Counted from the first letter of the stretch, positions 35,391 to 47,690 are shown. The stretch: 64,000 bases of DNA from Persicaria tinctoria (GCA_037127255.1 JBANSL010000013.1:18930688-18994687), one strand, 5' to 3'. The notes: generated by a model from the letters alone, not told the origin. Numbers and translations are program-made.

Positions 35391-36588
35391 ATGGCGGACG
35401 ACGGCATAAAGCACACCACTATCAAGATCAATGGTATCAACCTGCACTTTGCCGAGAAGGGTGAAGGTCTCGTTGGGCTCTTTCAACACGACTTTCCCGA
35501 GCTCTGGTTCTCCTGGCGCTGCCTTAGCTGCCCTAGGCTACCTTGCCGTTGCTCCAGACATGCATGACTTCGGCGACATCGACGCCTCTGCCTCCGCCTC
35601 CAAGTACACCTACTCCCACAATGTTGGCGATCTGGCTGCGCTCATCGATGCTCTCGATGCCGACCGGGTGTTCGTTGTTGGCCACGATTGGGACGCGTCT
35701 GTTGCCTGGCTTCTGTGCTTGTTTAGGTCGGATAGGACCATGGCTTTGGTGAATCTTGGTGTTGCGTATGTGCGCCGAGATCCAAATTGCTTTCTGATGG
35801 ATTTCAGAAGAAGAATTCGACTACTGTTAGCAAATTCGAACATAAGGGCTTCTTGTTAGAACAAGAAGGGTAGAATAGGGACAGTGTTTTGAGTGTTTTC
35901 TGGGATTGTAGCCATGTATATGCAGGATGCTTAATCAACGAAGCTCTGATACCATGTAACAAATTGAAAGCTTGAAATTGAATCTGGGTTTGTAAAGGAA
36001 CTTTCGTATGAATGATCAATGGAATGATCTGCAAATCAGAGTGATAGAAAATGGGAGACAAAGAAGGGCAATGGTTCAGAATTCCTGCAGAGAGGAGGGT
36101 GGAGCATCCACCAAATTCTGATCAGAGAAAATCATCTTTTGTATTTTGTCATTACTCTCTCAAGGTTGTTACAGCACATGTTGAGGCATATATATAGGCA
36201 ACATTACATAGCTGGCAAATAGAAAATCTCTATTCTACCCTTCTTGTTCTAACACTTCTCATTTCTATAACATGTTTGAAATTGATGTCAAGCTATTTAC
36301 TCATCAGGAAGCACTTTACTCGGAAGAGGCAAATTAAGTGTGCTATGTGGTGTTGTATGAACTTGGACAGAAGCCAAGGTTATGGTGCCCGTGAAGTTTG
36401 TTGTTGGAGTTATGGACTTTGTTTACCATATGCTAGGGGTCCAGGATTACAACCAAGGGGGCGGGATGCAAAAGGATGTGCCATTGTTGAAGGAAGTGGT
36501 GGTGATGGGAGGAATCAAACATTTCCTACAGCAGGAGAGGCCGGAGGAGATCAACAAGCACATCTATGACTTCATCCGCCAGTTCTGA
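35391..36588 (+). pseudogene. tandem soluble epoxide hydrolase pseudogene
   Basis: Starts MADDGIKHTTIKINGIN like its intact neighbour. A deletion after FSWR shifts the frame, and the text resumes GYLAVAPDMHDFGDIDA and reaches GHDWDASVAW, where the Gly after the nucleophile motif is changed. Text near PNCFL then jumps straight into the middle of exon 2 (ISEEEFDYC, then a stop), so the exon 1 end, intron 1 and half of exon 2 are deleted. A copia-derived insertion (35854-36254) follows. The exon 3 relic (36370-36588) keeps KDVPLLKEVVVMGGIKHFL and ends FIRQF. It cannot make a working enzyme. Confidence 0.93.
35854..36254 (-). mobile_element. aberrant one-LTR copia insertion with inverted ends
   Basis: A 401 bp insert has exact 5 bp target duplication cttct (35849-35853 and 36255-36259). 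On the minus strand it has one 300 bp LTR (36254 to 35955, TGTTAGAACAAG...TTGTTACA), followed directly by primer-binding site TGGTATCAGAGCTTC, then about 60 bp of leader. It then ends with the first 25 bp of the same LTR in opposite orientation. Both termini are therefore identical inverted LTR starts. Confidence 0.85.
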
Positions 36589-36879
36589 GTAACTCAGTAT
36601 ATGTGTGTCGTTTTAGTGTCACCTTTGCTTTGGGCATTGTCTTCAATTGCATGCATTTTATTAGGTTGTAAGCTACAACTATACATGGCCAATATGGTAT
36701 AGTACAAATTCAAGCCATTTGATGTTTCTTAGTTTGTCTTAAAAATGGAATCACTTTTCTTGTATATCCTTACATTTATATTCCTTACATTTATAAAAGC
36801 ATCAAGGATTTGAATGTATAGTACTTTCAGTATGGTTTTTTAATTGTTAGGCTCATCCCTCTCTACTTTGTGTAATTCT

Positions 36880-37452
36880 AAGCGTACATTTGGATGTATT
36901 TAGTGTAAAGCTGATTGTATTGGTTTTGGGCCAAACCGGCCCAAAGTTGATCTCAGCTGTCCTAAGGGCTAGAAGCCCACATGGATGCCTTCAGCCTCTC
37001 TTGCTGAGCTTGAGCAACGACGTCGTTCAGGCGGTTCAGCTGATGCGCTCTCCCTTATATGGGTTTCCAAAACCCTCATCCGAGAGTTGAGAGAGTTGTT
37101 GCTTACTATATCTATGTTCTTGTCTCCTAAGGCGATTTTAGGGTTTTCATCCTTTTCCGGCCTTTGTGAGCGTAGATCGAGCTCCCTTCCATCCAAATAC
37201 TCTCAATGACATTGTGTTGAGAGAGATTTGTAGCCTCTTTGCCCTCTAGGTTTTGACCTTGCCGGCTGGTGTCCTCGTTGAGGCTAATCGTCGCTACAAT
37301 CTCTACTTTCTCCTTTTGCTTTGGTTTTGCCGGGTTGTAAACTTCGTTCATTATCATTGCTTAAGTTTCTGTTTATGTATTATGGTGTTTTGGATCGATT
37401 CTCTTCATTAATTATATTTTTTATATCAAAATTCTCATTTTGCCTTTGTTAA
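36880..37452 (+). promoter_or_regulatory. promoter- and 5'UTR-like sequence with no gene attached
   Basis: Contains ggccaaaccggcccaaag (two GGCC(A)-type site II elements), acgacgtcgt, a cttatatggg TATA-like word near 37050, and a pyrimidine-rich leader. This combination is common in promoters of housekeeping plant genes. No ORF of substance follows before a retroposon-like sequence at 37453, so it could be a captured or orphaned promoter. Confidence 0.35.
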
Positions 37453-37900
37453 TTGTGTGTGTGTTTTTTTTTTTGAACCGGAAAGGATTCGACGCACCGG
37501 ACATTCTCGGTGGGTCGAGAGGCCGAAAGATCGGCAACGGACAAACCGTTATGAAAATAACCAAAAAATATAGGACAAATCAACAAAGACAAATACACCG
37601 CAAAAAGCTAGGGAGCGAAGGTCGATACAAGCAAAGGCGGACGATGTTGGAACCGGGACAATGTGCATCAAATCTTCTGACGGTTGGTAGAGGCAACGCA
37701 GGGTATCCCTGGGGAACAAAGTGGAGACCTCAGATTTGGACTCGGTCGTCAACGAGCCATCAGATTTCGATCACGTCCACGACCTCTCGCACGGTGGCAA
37801 AAGACAAGACCACAAAGCTCCAATTTATACCCCTGCTCGAATCAAATAAACAAAACTCTAGAATTTGGCTCGTAAAAATCTTTGTGACAAGGTTAAAGCA
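37453..37900 (-). mobile_element. retroposon-like sequence related to 31339-32426
   Basis: Begins with a T run (about 37462-37474) followed by aaccggaaaggattcg. Further in it has acctcagatttggactcg and gagccatcagatttcgatc, which match words in the retroposon at 31609-31660. No target duplication found; the right end is unclear. Confidence 0.45.
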
Positions 37901-38104
37901 TATAGATTTATTTTTTAGGTTTAATTTAGTGGATGTCCAAAAAAATGGACAAAATTAAGTAAATGTTCACTTTTTAAAAAAATTAAGTAAATGTCCATAT
38001 TTGACACTTTTACCCTTCCTTCTCATCCCTTCCCTTTCCTTCCCCCTTTGACCCTTACCCTCCCATTCCCCCTTTGACTATTTTTAATTTTGATATTGAC
38101 TAGT

Positions 38105-39613
38105 TGACGTGCGTGAGGGGAGATCGATGCCTATACTCACTCCAATCAAATAAATTTATGCTCGAATCCCTCTATAGTATAGTGAAAATCAAGGTCGATC
38201 CAAGGGAGTATGTCAGCGGTTCTATCCTAGTTGTTTTATGGACGAAAATATGGGAATAAATGGCAAAAGTGGATGCTGTATTTTATGACAAATTCACTTA
38301 AAACGGCTCAAGTAGCAAGTAAATAACACGAATGCAATATATGAGAAGAAACTTCCAAGATCAGGGCTTACCACAACAACAAACACATGTATAAATCAAT
38401 AAATCATATGAGAAATCATGCTTTTATCTTAAAGAGATAGCTTTCGCATACTCAACAAATAGATAATAGAGGTGATCACATAAAACCTATTTGTTTCTAC
38501 CTTTCTTAATTAGATCCCTTTCACTTTCGTCAAAGATCCCTAATTACTATCAATGTTAACAATCTCCTCTTTCAATTCAATTGCAACAATGAATTCCCTT
38601 AAACTTTCATCAAAGGGTTAAGCACAAGGGTAGAATAAGATAAAAACATCAAATAAACATAGATTCATTCATCCACACACATACTTATTGTTGGGTTCAC
38701 CCCAACCCTAGAAGATGGGGGAACTACTCACTCATTGCAAAGGAAAACACCAAAACAATGGAAGAATTCATAATCTTAAATTGCATAAATCAAACCTTTA
38801 ATTAACGTTCAAGCCTTCAACCAAAACTCCCAAAAAACGTCGTTCCTTGCTGCTGTAAAAATCAGTCGTGTGCTGTGTAAAGAGATATGTGAAAAGATCT
38901 CCCTAATTAGCCTCTAATTGGCTTTATTTAAAGATAGAATTTTTGACTTAATCTCCAAGGAAAGAGATTTAATCTTAGGAAAATAATAAAATCTATCTAA
39001 GGAAGGATAAAATATCTCAAGTCTATCTAACTAAAAGATCCTAAAAGAGATTTAGAAGAAAACCCTAATTAAAAAGCCCAAAAAACGATTTAATCAGCCC
39101 GTATAAACTTTTGCTGGTGCACAGGGTATCGGCGCCGAGGTCTCAGGTGTCGGCGCCGAGGTATCTGTTCGAATGCAGTAGGTTCTGTTTTTCTCCAGCT
39201 TTTCGTCTCTGTCTTTAATCGCACTTTCCCGAATCCTTATTCATCCGATTGACGCATATGAACATGCGTTGGAAAACTCTTTTCAAGGAATATAACTCTC
39301 ATGAAGGCTCCAGAACTTGAATCGAAGTGATGGATGGAGAAAATAAGGCTTTTCTCCAGCTGTACCTTTTTTTTTCCTTTTGCTTGGCTTCTCCATTGCA
39401 TTCATGATATTTCATTAAGCTCTAAAGTGCGTCCAAACTCTTCCAAATCACCTCCAAAACCTATAAAATCACACCAAAGCTTGTGTAGACTCCATAACTT
39501 GCAATATTAAGCATAGCTACACATTTTCCTTACTTTTCCAACACAAAAGCTAATAAAAGGACTTGAATGAAATAAAAACATGATATAAAATATGACTAAA
39601 AATGAGGACATCA
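38105..39613 (-). mobile_element. solo LTR, same group as 852-2625
   Basis: Bounded by exact 5 bp duplication ctagt (38100-38104 and 39614-39618), with TG at the left and CA at the right. Read on the minus strand it begins TGATGTCCTCATT and ends near CCTCACGCACGTCA. The internal order matches the other solo LTR: CG-rich word (ggcgccgagg, twice at 39130-39162), promoter zone, then the ctagggttggggtgaa segment near 38700. No internal retrotransposon genes. Confidence 0.82.
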
Positions 39614-39639
39614 CTAGTAAACATTGACCAATTAAGTCA

Positions 39640-41530
39640 ATGCCTAGATTTGATGACAATTATTTTTGGCGACAGCTGTTTCTGATAATTTTGTTTTGTG
39701 ACAATCATTTTTTTGGTGACATTTTTTTTTTCCTAGTGACAATTTTGGAGTAAATTTTTTCTGGTGACAATTGATTTTTTTTCTTGGTGACAATTTTTTC
39801 GGTGACAGATTTCGGTCAAGGCCTACATTTGATGACAATTTTTTGGTGACAGTTGAGTATATTTTTCCGGTGAAAGTTAATTGTGACAATTATTTTGGTG
39901 ACAATTGATGTTTTGTGACATTTTATTTTTTCCGGTGACAGTTAGGGGGAAATCTTTTCTAGTGACAATTGATTTTCTTTTTTTTTCTTGTGATAATTGT
40001 TGGTGACAAAAAAAAAAAGGGTGACAATTGATTTTCTTCCAGTGACAGTTGCCAGTAACACTTTTCCTTGGTGACAAATGAGGTTTTTCTCCTAATAGAT
40101 GATTTTCCTGATGACAATTGTTGGTGACAACTATTAATGAGGAGGTTGATGACAATATATTGTCACCATGATATTGTAACCTTAAAAAAATTGTCACCAT
40201 AATATTATACATCACCAAGACATTGTCACCAACTACAGAACACTTTTTTCATATTGTTTAATCAACCGTATTGTCACCAACTTATAAAAAACATTGTCAC
40301 CAACCTTTTTTCAATAATCTATTGACACCAACAATAAAACAGTGTAACCAACCTATTTTCATCAAGCTTTGGTCAACAATCTATTGTCACCAATTGCAAA
40401 ACTTTGTCACCAATCTAGTGTGAACCGCCTATTTTTAGAAATTAATTGTCACCAACGACAAACCAGTGTCGCTAACCAATTGTCACCAACTACAAAGCAC
40501 TTTCATCAAACTAAAATGTTTACAGTGCTAATGTTATCACATTTGTCATCTAATATTAACACATTTTTGTTACAAAACTGAAACCCTAGAGCAAGGGGAT
40601 CATAGACCCAAGAGGGGTTAAACCTGAGCAGACGAAAATTTGATGTACAGTATAGTTTAGGGTTTAAGGTTTAGAATTTAGGGTTTAGGGAAAATTTGTG
40701 TACAATATCAATGTTATCAGATTTGTCATCTAATATTAACGCATTTTTGTTACGAAACTGAAACCCTAGAACTAGGGGAGTATAGACCCTAGAGGGGCTA
40801 AACTTGAGCAAACGAATAATTCGATGTACAATACTATAATGGCATTACATTTTTCATCTAATATTAATGCATTTTTGTTACAATAATAACCCTAAGTGTA
40901 GATGAAATTTAATGTAAAGTTTAACTTTGTAATACTTAATTGTCAGACTACAAAATATTATCACCAACCTATTGTCAACAACTACGAAACACTGTCATCA
41001 AATTATTTTCATAAACAAGTGAACACTGTCACCAAACATTGTCACCAACTAAAAAACATTGTCACTAATCTATTATCCCTAAACAAAGAACATTATCACC
41101 ACCCCCTATTGACACCAACCTACTTTAGTAATCTGTTGTCACCAACAATAAAATAGTGTCATCAAAATATTGTTTCAACAAATATTTGTCACCAAGTCCA
41201 TGTAATTACAAACAAACTGTCATCACCATACTAAATATCACCAAGATAGTAATTTATTGTCACCAATGACAAAACATTATACCATAGAGTAACTAAAACT
41301 AAGCAAACAGTAATAAACGTCACCACTACATTATATATCATCAAATATTGTCACCCAATAAAATTTTAAAAGCTTTACGAGTTTCTCTCACCTAAAATTG
41401 GCACTAAAATAGTGTCACCAACCTATTTTCACCGACTACAAAACACTGTCACCAAATTAAAATGGGTGTACACTACTAATGTCATCACTGTTGTAACCTA
41501 ATATTAACTCACCTTTTGTCACCAAACTAA
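39640..41530. repeat. GTGACAATT / ATTGTCACCAA repeat field in two orientations
   Basis: From about 39640 to 40150 the word (g)gtgacaatt or gtgacagtt recurs every 15-40 bp. From about 40160 to 41530 the reverse complement (attgtcacca, tgtcaccaac) recurs instead. Between 40560 and 40880 a ~170 bp segment (gaaaccctagaacta...gtacaatac) is duplicated. No ORF. Opposed arrays of a short word are typical of subterminal regions of CACTA-type or foldback elements, but no matching termini were found. Confidence 0.7.
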
Positions 41531-41559
41531 AACCCAAGAACTAGGGGAGCATAGATTGC

Positions 41560-42020
41560 AACATTGCCGAAGAATAGTGCACAAAACCCTATGACAAGAG
41601 AAGCAAAAACTTTAGAGGGGTTAATGTTAAGAAAAAAAAACCAAACAAATCACCTCTCACTACTCCTTTCTCAACATCCAATTCATCTTAACTTAATCTT
41701 AATGATAGAAATCGATCATATGAAGTGAGTAGCTGATAACTCATTTCACAATCTCCAACAACCGATGATCTAAATGCTACTACTAACTGAATGTAACTTT
41801 GCATCATATTCATCTCATACATGCAAATCAAGTAAACAAATGTAGGATTGTTGCATGAACTAAGTAACCATATATTCGTGAACACAATGAATCTGTTGAA
41901 ATTTTCCATTCAAATGAAGCTCATGGACTGAAGTCAAAGGGGTCAAAATCAAATTTGAGAGATTTGAGACTTTAAAACATTAGAGCATTGTTGAATAATC
42001 CAGACAAGTCCAACCTTGCC
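41560..42020. other. unassigned DNA
   Basis: No gene or element recognised. Confidence 0.4.
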
Positions 42021-42029
42021 GAGAAAGAG

Positions 42030-42530
42030 ATCAAATTGAACGCATTGAGCCACGCTGGTTAGGAACTCGGATCTCCGCCGTGAACTTCCCCCGCGACCTC
42101 TGTCTCACTCCTCTGTAGTGCTTCCTCTCCTCCACAACGATAAAAGGCCGAGGGCCCGAGGCTGAGTAGAACTGGCGAACTCGATCCAATCGAGCTTCTT
42201 CGGCTCCGGCGCCGAAACCGCGATCTTCATCGAAGGCTTCCTCTCGTTGAATCTCGAACTGGATTGCGGACTCAATTGGCTAGGTTTTGGTGCGGGAGAA
42301 AACAGATCGACGAGGCTTCCTCTCGTTGAATCCCGAATTGAATTGCAGACTCGATTGGGGGATCTGTTTCACAAGGAAGACGGCGAGGGCGATCGACTTC
42401 CACGGGACTATCAGTCGATGACCACCACCCCCCACCAAATCTCAATCGTCGTTCTTCTGCTTTGCATCGGCCTCCTTTCTCCAACCCCCCTTTTTTCCAG
42501 TGTCCTTATCCTAGATTTATACAAGGGTAG
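42030..42530 (-). other. GC-rich, exon-like block
   Basis: Markedly GC-rich between AT-rich flanks. On the minus strand one frame near 42160-42230 reads KIAVSAPEPKKLDWIEFA, but no family could be named. The flanks at 37930-37990 and 42545-42600 share ggacatt/aatgtcca words in opposite orientation, which could be remnants of Mutator-like ends around captured DNA. Confidence 0.3.
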
Positions 42531-42879
42531 TGTTGGTATTATATAAAATTTATGGACATTTCCTTAATATCTATTTCAATGTGGACATTTTTTTAATTAG
42601 GTTTTCTAAATGGATATTTGAGCAAAATTTTCCTATTTTTTAATTATTACTGTAGAAGAGTTGTTTTTTAAAAAAACAGGAACTTTGTTTTAGTTGTGGG
42701 TTAGGGTAAATTTAAGTTGGGCCAGTACAAAAAAGGTTGGGCTAGGTTTGTAGGCTGGGCCCAACAGTAGGTGATGGTGTATACACACAGGACACAACCC
42801 GACGTCAATTAGGGCCAGGGCGGGCCAGTCGCTCGACACAACCCAAAGAACGCCGCCCTTGTCAGGTAGAACTTGGAGA

Positions 42880-43870
42880 TTTTTGGCTTAGGGTGAGGAT
42901 TGCGTAGCGGCGATGACACCAGGAACCGACTTGGAAGAGGAGGGAGAAGAAGCCGGCGGTGGGTTGATGGAGTTGTGGAAACGTCGTCGAAAGGGGAATG
43001 GTGGTGTTACCTGTCGAGGATGAAAGAGGAGGAGAAGAAGGTGGTGTTTTCGCCAGCGAGAGGCGGCAGTGATAGCGAAGGAAGGCGGGAGCGAGGTAGG
43101 GTTAAGAATCTCAGCAGATCTGAAATTTATGCTGGTGGGAAGTCTTGCGGTGGCGGTGGCTCTGGCGATCCGGCCATGGAGGGCGGAGAAACAGAGACTG
43201 GTTTTTTTTTTTTAAATTGTAAATCGATCTACTAGTAAAAGTTTTTGTTGATAACCTATTGTTTTGGTAGAGGAAGACTTGGGAGCCGCCCTAGCCTCGG
43301 CCTACCAACCCAACCAAGGAGGGGGAGGACGAAGGAGACGGTGACAGGATCAATCTCTTATTCGAGAGGCGGTGGAGGAAGAGCGAGAGATTAACAACTA
43401 AGGTGATATGGTGAGTAAGGGATGAGACACCCTTTAATTTCAGAAATTGGGGGTTAGGGTTTCGGGCACAGGAACCGCCGGAGAAAGCAGTGGCCTACGA
43501 AAGGAAAGGTCAAACCATCCACTTCGAACGACCGCCGGTGAAAGCGATGGTTCAGAAGCGATCAAAACGGGGTTCCTGGTGGGCAGGTTCCAGAAAATTG
43601 GGGATTAGAAATTTGGTGCTTTTTTATTCCAGCAATCCCAACCAAAATCAAACCGGGAATCACACATTCAGATGGTTTGGATGGTCCGGATGGGAGTGAG
43701 ATTGTGTATTGTTACTATGAAGAAGGGGGGGATTGTAAAGTTCCAAAAGCCACTAGGAGGTACTGATTCAGAAACTGAATTAAGAGCATCTGGTGCCAAT
43801 GGAACTCACAAAATTCAGATGTTCAGATTGAGGTTGTACTGGTGTCATGTATTACCATAAGTTCCACAAA
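42880..43870 (+). other. GC-rich block with short open frames
   Basis: Frames at 42900-43235, 43490-43699 and 43672-43860 are open but low-complexity (Arg/Gly/Glu-rich) and unrecognised. The block begins after gcccaacagtaggtg and ends before a hAT element. It may hold captured gene pieces; no exon structure could be established. Confidence 0.25.
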
Positions 43871-43939
43871 GATACAAAGATGGTGGGATTATGTTTGAGA
43901 TTTGTTAATTGAGATTTGGGGTTGAGAGTTACTCTCGGT

Positions 43940-45173
43940 TAGGGGTGATATACGAGCTCGAGTACCCTGTGTTCAAGCTCGGCTCGTTTATAAACGAGCC
44001 GAGCTCGAGCTCGAGCTCCATATGAAAACGAGCCTAAACAGGTGCTCGTACTCGGCTCGCGAGGTGGGAAGAGTACTTGAGCTCGAGCTCGTGAGCTCGT
44101 TTATACTCGAGCCGAGCTCGTGAGCTCGTTTATACTCGAGCCGAGCTCGAGCTCGCTTATACTCGAGCTCGTGAGCTCGTTTGTTCAGGTACAGTTTTTG
44201 AGTTATTTTAGCTCGGTTTTGATTCAATCTTAGCCATTAATACCCAATTTCACAATCAATAACACAGAATATATACACAACATAGTCCAACACAACCAAT
44301 AATACCCAATTTTTGCTTGCTTTAGGCACGTTTGTTCAGTTACAATATCACAATCAAGCTCAGTTTTGAAATCAAATAACTGAAATCAGATAACCTACAA
44401 TCAAATAACCTAAAGAAATCGAACAACTTGAAATCAAATAACCTGAACTGGATTGAATATGTAAAGAGGGAGTCAGATCTGAGGACGAGAAGGCGGAAAT
44501 CAACCGGCAAGACCTAGATCCGAGAGGAGGCGACCTGGATTTGGATCTGAGGACGAGAGAGGAAACAAACGACGGTGGGGGCTCCGAGAAAGGAAGCGGG
44601 CGACGGAGGCGACCTGGATCGATCTGGATCTGAGGACAGGAGAGAAAGCGGGCGATGGTGGGACCTCCGAGAAAGGAAGCGGGCGACGGAGGCGAGGGTG
44701 AGCCGACGAGAGGAGGCGACCTGATCTGGATCTGAGGACGAGAGAGGAAGCGGGCGACGGTGGGCGACCTAGATATGGATCTGTAGAAGCAAACAAGGGC
44801 GACGACAGGCGACGACGGGCAGTCGAGGGGTGACGGCGGGCATTCCAGATCCGAGGATGAGACGAGGGGCGACGATGGGTGACGGCGGGGAGCCACAACG
44901 AGCAACAGACGCCGAGATTTGAGAGAGAAAGAGAGATTAGGGGTGGGAGTGTTATGGGAGCGGCTGGGTTAGGTTTAGGGGAATTAGGTTTTATACCTAG
45001 GGTATTTGGGGTCTTCGAGCTCGCGAGCTACTCGAGCTCGAGCTCGAGCTCGGCTTGAGCTCGGGAATAGGCTCGAACTCGGCTCATATATCTATTCGAG
45101 CGATCCCGAGTCGAGCTTTTACCGAGCCGAGCCCGAGTCGATCCCGAGCTACTCGGCTCATGTATCAGGCCTA
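43940..45173. mobile_element. hAT-type non-autonomous element, 1.2 kb
   Basis: Termini TAGGGGTGATATACGAGC and GTATCAGGCCTA are inverted, with an exact 8 bp duplication ctctcggt (43932-43939 and 45174-45181). Subterminal zones are dense in gagctcgag/cgagccgag words at both ends. The centre (44460-44900) is made of degenerate gatctgaggacgagagagg repeats and yields long minus frames of low complexity (177 and 132 codons). No transposase is recognisable. Confidence 0.9.
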
Positions 45174-45350
45174 CTCTCGGTTGGTCCCCATTATGTTAGT
45201 TTTGGGTTATTCTTCTAGGGTTAGAGATTTGGGATTGAGACTTAAACTCGGTTGGTCCCCAGATTATGATTTGAGTTTTGGGTTATTCTTCAAGGGTTAT
45301 AGATTGAAGAGGGGTTGAGAGTTTTAAGTCTCGGTTGGTCCCCTTATTGA
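45174..45350. repeat. ~75-80 bp tandem repeat with ctcggttggtcccc
   Basis: The unit ctcggttggtcccc...gggttattctt...agggtta occurs at 45176, 45248 and partly 45332. Confidence 0.75.
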
Positions 45351-45672
45351 AGATTGAATGTGTTTGTAGATGAATAGGATAGATGATGTTTGGGGTAGGA
45401 AGGTTGAGTTTTGGGGTTTTGGTTTTAGAGAGAGAAGCTCTCACATTCCCAATTGGGCTTTTTGTGCATATGGTGGGATTATGTTTGAGATTTGTTAATT
45501 GTTAATTGTGTTTATTAAGTGATCTTAACCCATATGCAGTGTCCATTTTGGTAATTTTAATCTTTTTTTTTAACAAATGTCTTTTTTACCTTTAAAAGTT
45601 TGAATTTAAATTATTTTTTTCCATGTCCTTTTATGTCTTTTAAATTTTTTTTAAAAAACTTTTATTGGTATA

Positions 45673-46290
45673 CAGTGGCGGAGCCAGGATTTATATCCGA
45701 GGGGTGCTAAAAAAAGTTTGTGAATTTTTTTTTTGGTGTATAGTTATTAAGAAGATTTTTTCTAAGAAAATATTGAAATAACACTAAAATTGTGATTTTT
45801 TTAATTTAAATATAAATATGACATTTTTTTTAATGAAATAGTTGATAGAAACAAAAAAAATGGAGAAAGAAATCAAGAAGAATTAACAATATAGTAAAAC
45901 ATAAATATAACATTTTTAATCAAATAGTTGATAGAATATTTAATGATATAGTAAAACATAAATATGACTTTTTTTAATGAAAAAACACTAAAATTGTGAA
46001 TTTTTTAATTTAAATATAAATATGATATTTTTTTAATGAAATAGTTGATAGAAACAAAAAAAGATAGAGAGAAATCAAGAATTAACAATATAGTAAAACA
46101 TAAATATAACATTTTTTTTAATGAAATAGTTGATAGAAACAACAAAATATAGATAGAAATCAAGAAGAATTAATGAAATAGTAAAAGAAATAAAAAGTGG
46201 AGCATTTGAGATTTGAACCCAAGACCTATTGATTCTCCTACCTTCCCTCCTTCCTTCATTTACCACTCGAAACATCATTCATATTTAATT
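45673..46290 (+). mobile_element. hAT-like end (CAGTGGCGGAGCC) with internal repeats
   Basis: Starts CAGTGGCGGAGCCAGGAT, a word found at the ends of many plant hAT-like repeats, but no opposite end or target duplication is seen. Inside, a unit with aatgaaatagttgatagaaacaa and aacataaatataac is repeated about three times (45830-46180). Confidence 0.45.
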
Positions 46291-47690
46291 CACTTTTACG
46301 GTATTTGTTAAACAACCCAAATTATAACTTTATATATATATATAATTTTTCAACAGTGTTTTGTTCTATAAACGTTGTTTTTGTTATTATTTAGCTAAAA
46401 AGCTATGTTTATTTCGGAAACATAATTTATTAGACATATCCAATGTTCATACTTGCAAGTGTACACGACAACTTGAATTGACCTAGTATATAAAAAGGTT
46501 CAAGAAGCAACATATAATGGAATTAAGTAACATTATAGTAAGGAGTGAGGGAGTTAATACAAGATCCCAGACCTTCGTCCCTTCTCTTGGGTGAAAATAC
46601 CAAGGCTCACTATGTTTATGCGACGGAAAAACATAGTTTAAAAAAAGAAAAAATGGACAAAAATAATACCAAGTATCAACTTTTGACCAAAAACAATACG
46701 AACTTTGAAATTGATCGTTTCATATACGAACTATCGTCCTATTAACCGAAAATAATACATATGTGTATTTCGGTGAACTTTTCGACCAAATACGGCACGT
46801 GGACGCCGGAAAACACACATGACATAAATTTTTGCCACCTCACCAAACTTGTAAGTTATGCCATGAAATAAATTTATTTTTCATTTTTTTTTTAAAATAA
46901 CAAAAATTAAACAAAAAGACAAATAGCTACAGTACCTTTCGAAACAATGGAATCGAGGGTGAGCGTCTTCACTTTCTTCTCAATGTTATATGCTCGTTCT
47001 CTCCTCCATTATTTACGTGACTGTCACTGTTCAGTGTACGTGATTTATTGTTTAGTTGAGTATGATGGAGTTGTTTAGAATTGCAATATTTGCATTTCAC
47101 ATGGCCTACTAATTTCCCGATCGACCAGTAACCTCGCTTCTAAGTCCTAAGTCCTTTTTAGGCGTTGGGGATACTGAATAAGGCTCCAATTCCTCCAGAT
47201 GGATCAAATCCAAATTAAACGTACGGTCTGAAAACGTACAGTAACCGCGGCCCTCCCCTAACATAAGCTAGCTCTAGTCATGATGTATATCATAGATATA
47301 TCATTTGTTTTTCTGAAAATGTGAAGTTAATGTTTCTTCGTTTGTTGAAGCTGTCAAGCTAGTACGTACACGAAACCGGGCATCTAAAAGAGAAGTAGAA
47401 GAAAAAGATTGTAACAGAGAAGAAGAATATATAAGATAGATTGTAAGGGATAGTTGTGACTCCATTAATTTTCTTGGTTCAAATATATACTGCAGTCTAC
47501 AGCTACAGGCATATATATAGGCCCTTGTTCAACTTTACCTCTTACATGTTGTTACATTACACAAAGTAGCCCCAGAAGCTTTAATTATTCAAGTACTAAT
47601 TGTATATGTATGTTTATAGCTACGCATGATGGATCATAGTATATATCAATTATATCCCCATATTATACATTATTGAGGGAGCTTAAATTC
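46291..47690. other. intergenic DNA without recognisable features
   Basis: AT-rich; no ORF above background, no termini and no strong repeat. This is the 3' flank of the minus-strand gene at 47753-48282. Confidence 0.5.

Noticed and set aside
39611..39640. CACTAGTAAAC at the left of the GTGACAATT field as a CACTA-transposon terminus
   Set aside because: ctagt at 39614-39618 is the target duplication of the solo LTR ending at 39613, matching 38100-38104; the preceding ca belongs to the LTR end.
44372..44905. 177-codon minus-strand ORF as a gene
   Set aside because: Low-complexity Ser/Arg/Pro text created by degenerate short repeats inside a hAT element; no domain and no exon structure.
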